Part shown: piece after piece, positions 6,006 through 6,184 of the stretch | Layout: each line of letters opens with the position of its first letter | Numbering within the stretch: position 1 is the first letter of the stretch | Assembly: GCA_027438535.1 (NCBI GenBank) | Contig: DAIAMA010000083.1 | Coordinates: forward strand, 1-6,184 | Length of the DNA: 6,184 bases | Origin: a bacterium | GTDB lineage: Bacteria; Pseudomonadota; Gammaproteobacteria; Burkholderiales; Thiobacteraceae | Direction: 5' to 3' | Notes under the pieces: model-generated | What the model saw: only the letters and a program-made list of their open reading frames with translations | What the model was told of the DNA's origin: nothing | Databases searched by the model: none | Program-made: the position numbers and the translations under genes

Positions 6006-6184
6006 TTCGCGCTATCGGCAGGCGGCTTTAGCGCCGGCTCGGTGCCGGCCAGCGGCAATTCCATCTGCGGCGAAGGCTCGGCGGGGCGTGATTCTTGGGC
6101 TACGGGCTCTTCCACGAACTCCAGCGACGAGGGGGCGATCGCCTGCGTCAATTGGGTTTCGGTGTGCGCGACTTGACTGCGTAT
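6002..6184 (-). CDS. tatB: Probable TatB, C-terminal tail only (5' end outside window)
   Basis: The minus-strand frame is open from the right edge to TGA 6004-6002, giving 60 residues, IRSQVAHTETQL through to KPPADSAK, rich in Pro, Ala and Glu. The diagnostic membrane helix and amphipathic helix of TatB lie beyond the window. The assignment rests on position directly before tatC, on the ATGA stop/start overlap at 6005-6002, and on the variable acidic, proline-rich tail usual for TatB. The residues themselves give no motif, so another upstream gene is possible but unlikely. Confidence 0.7.
   Translation of the reverse strand: MRSQVAHTETQLTQAIAPSSLEFVEEPVAQESRPAEPSPQMELPLAGTEPALKPPADSAK

Noticed and set aside
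6026..6044. GCCGGC-rich sequence in the tatB tail sharing 11 bases with the REP-like element
   Set aside because: AGCCGGCGCTA occurs in both, but the tatB stretch lacks the palindromic layout and is in frame in an Ala/Pro-rich coding tail; chance in GC-rich DNA is sufficient.
1..6184. CRISPR array, tRNA or rRNA genes, riboswitch, or a defence or secretion system of unknown type
   Set aside because: There are no regularly spaced direct repeats, no cloverleaf or rRNA sequence, and no gene cluster beyond the housekeeping, Tat and IS30 features described. A boxA match alone does not imply an rRNA operon here.

Overview
The window looks like a stretch of Proteobacteria chromosome, most likely Betaproteobacteria. 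The reasons are the gene order ribB-ribH-nusB-thiL-pgpA, a RibB with a degenerate GTP-cyclohydrolase-like tail (the RibBX type common in Proteobacteria), and moderately high GC coding sequence. No species can be named from the sequence.

Layout. Positions 1-3131 hold a plus-strand housekeeping operon: the 3' two-thirds of ribBX, ribH (lumazine synthase), nusB (transcription antitermination), thiL (thiamine-phosphate kinase) and pgpA (phosphatidylglycerophosphatase A). The pgpA gene breaks off after about 121 codons, and its conserved C-terminal part is missing. At 3128-3300 lies the 5' end of an IS30-family insertion sequence in the opposite orientation, joined to pgpA through a possible 4-bp microhomology. 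Positions 3301-3419 are non-coding sequence that I cannot assign. On the minus strand, read from the right edge, come the tail of tatB, then tatC, then a secreted thioredoxin-domain (DUF255/YyaL-type) protein gene. Each of these minus-strand genes overlaps the next by an ATGA. As given, tatC carries a one-base insertion in a run of eight T (minus-strand sense) and stops after 39 codons; removing one T restores a normal TatC.

How the parts work together. RibBX and RibH act in riboflavin synthesis, ThiL makes thiamine diphosphate, PgpA makes phosphatidylglycerol, and NusB acts with S10/NusE at boxA sites to keep rRNA transcription processive. The minus-strand cluster encodes twin-arginine export components followed by a periplasmic redox-type protein with a Sec-like signal peptide.

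The most notable signal is an 11-of-12 match to the rRNA boxA element (TGCTCTTTAACA) in the 33-base gap just before nusB. NusB binds this RNA element, so nusB may be feedback-regulated through its own boxA. Other points worth checking are the IS30 scar that truncates pgpA at the meeting point of two convergent operons, and the tatC homopolymer frameshift. I found no CRISPR array, tRNA, rRNA or wholly unknown multi-gene system.
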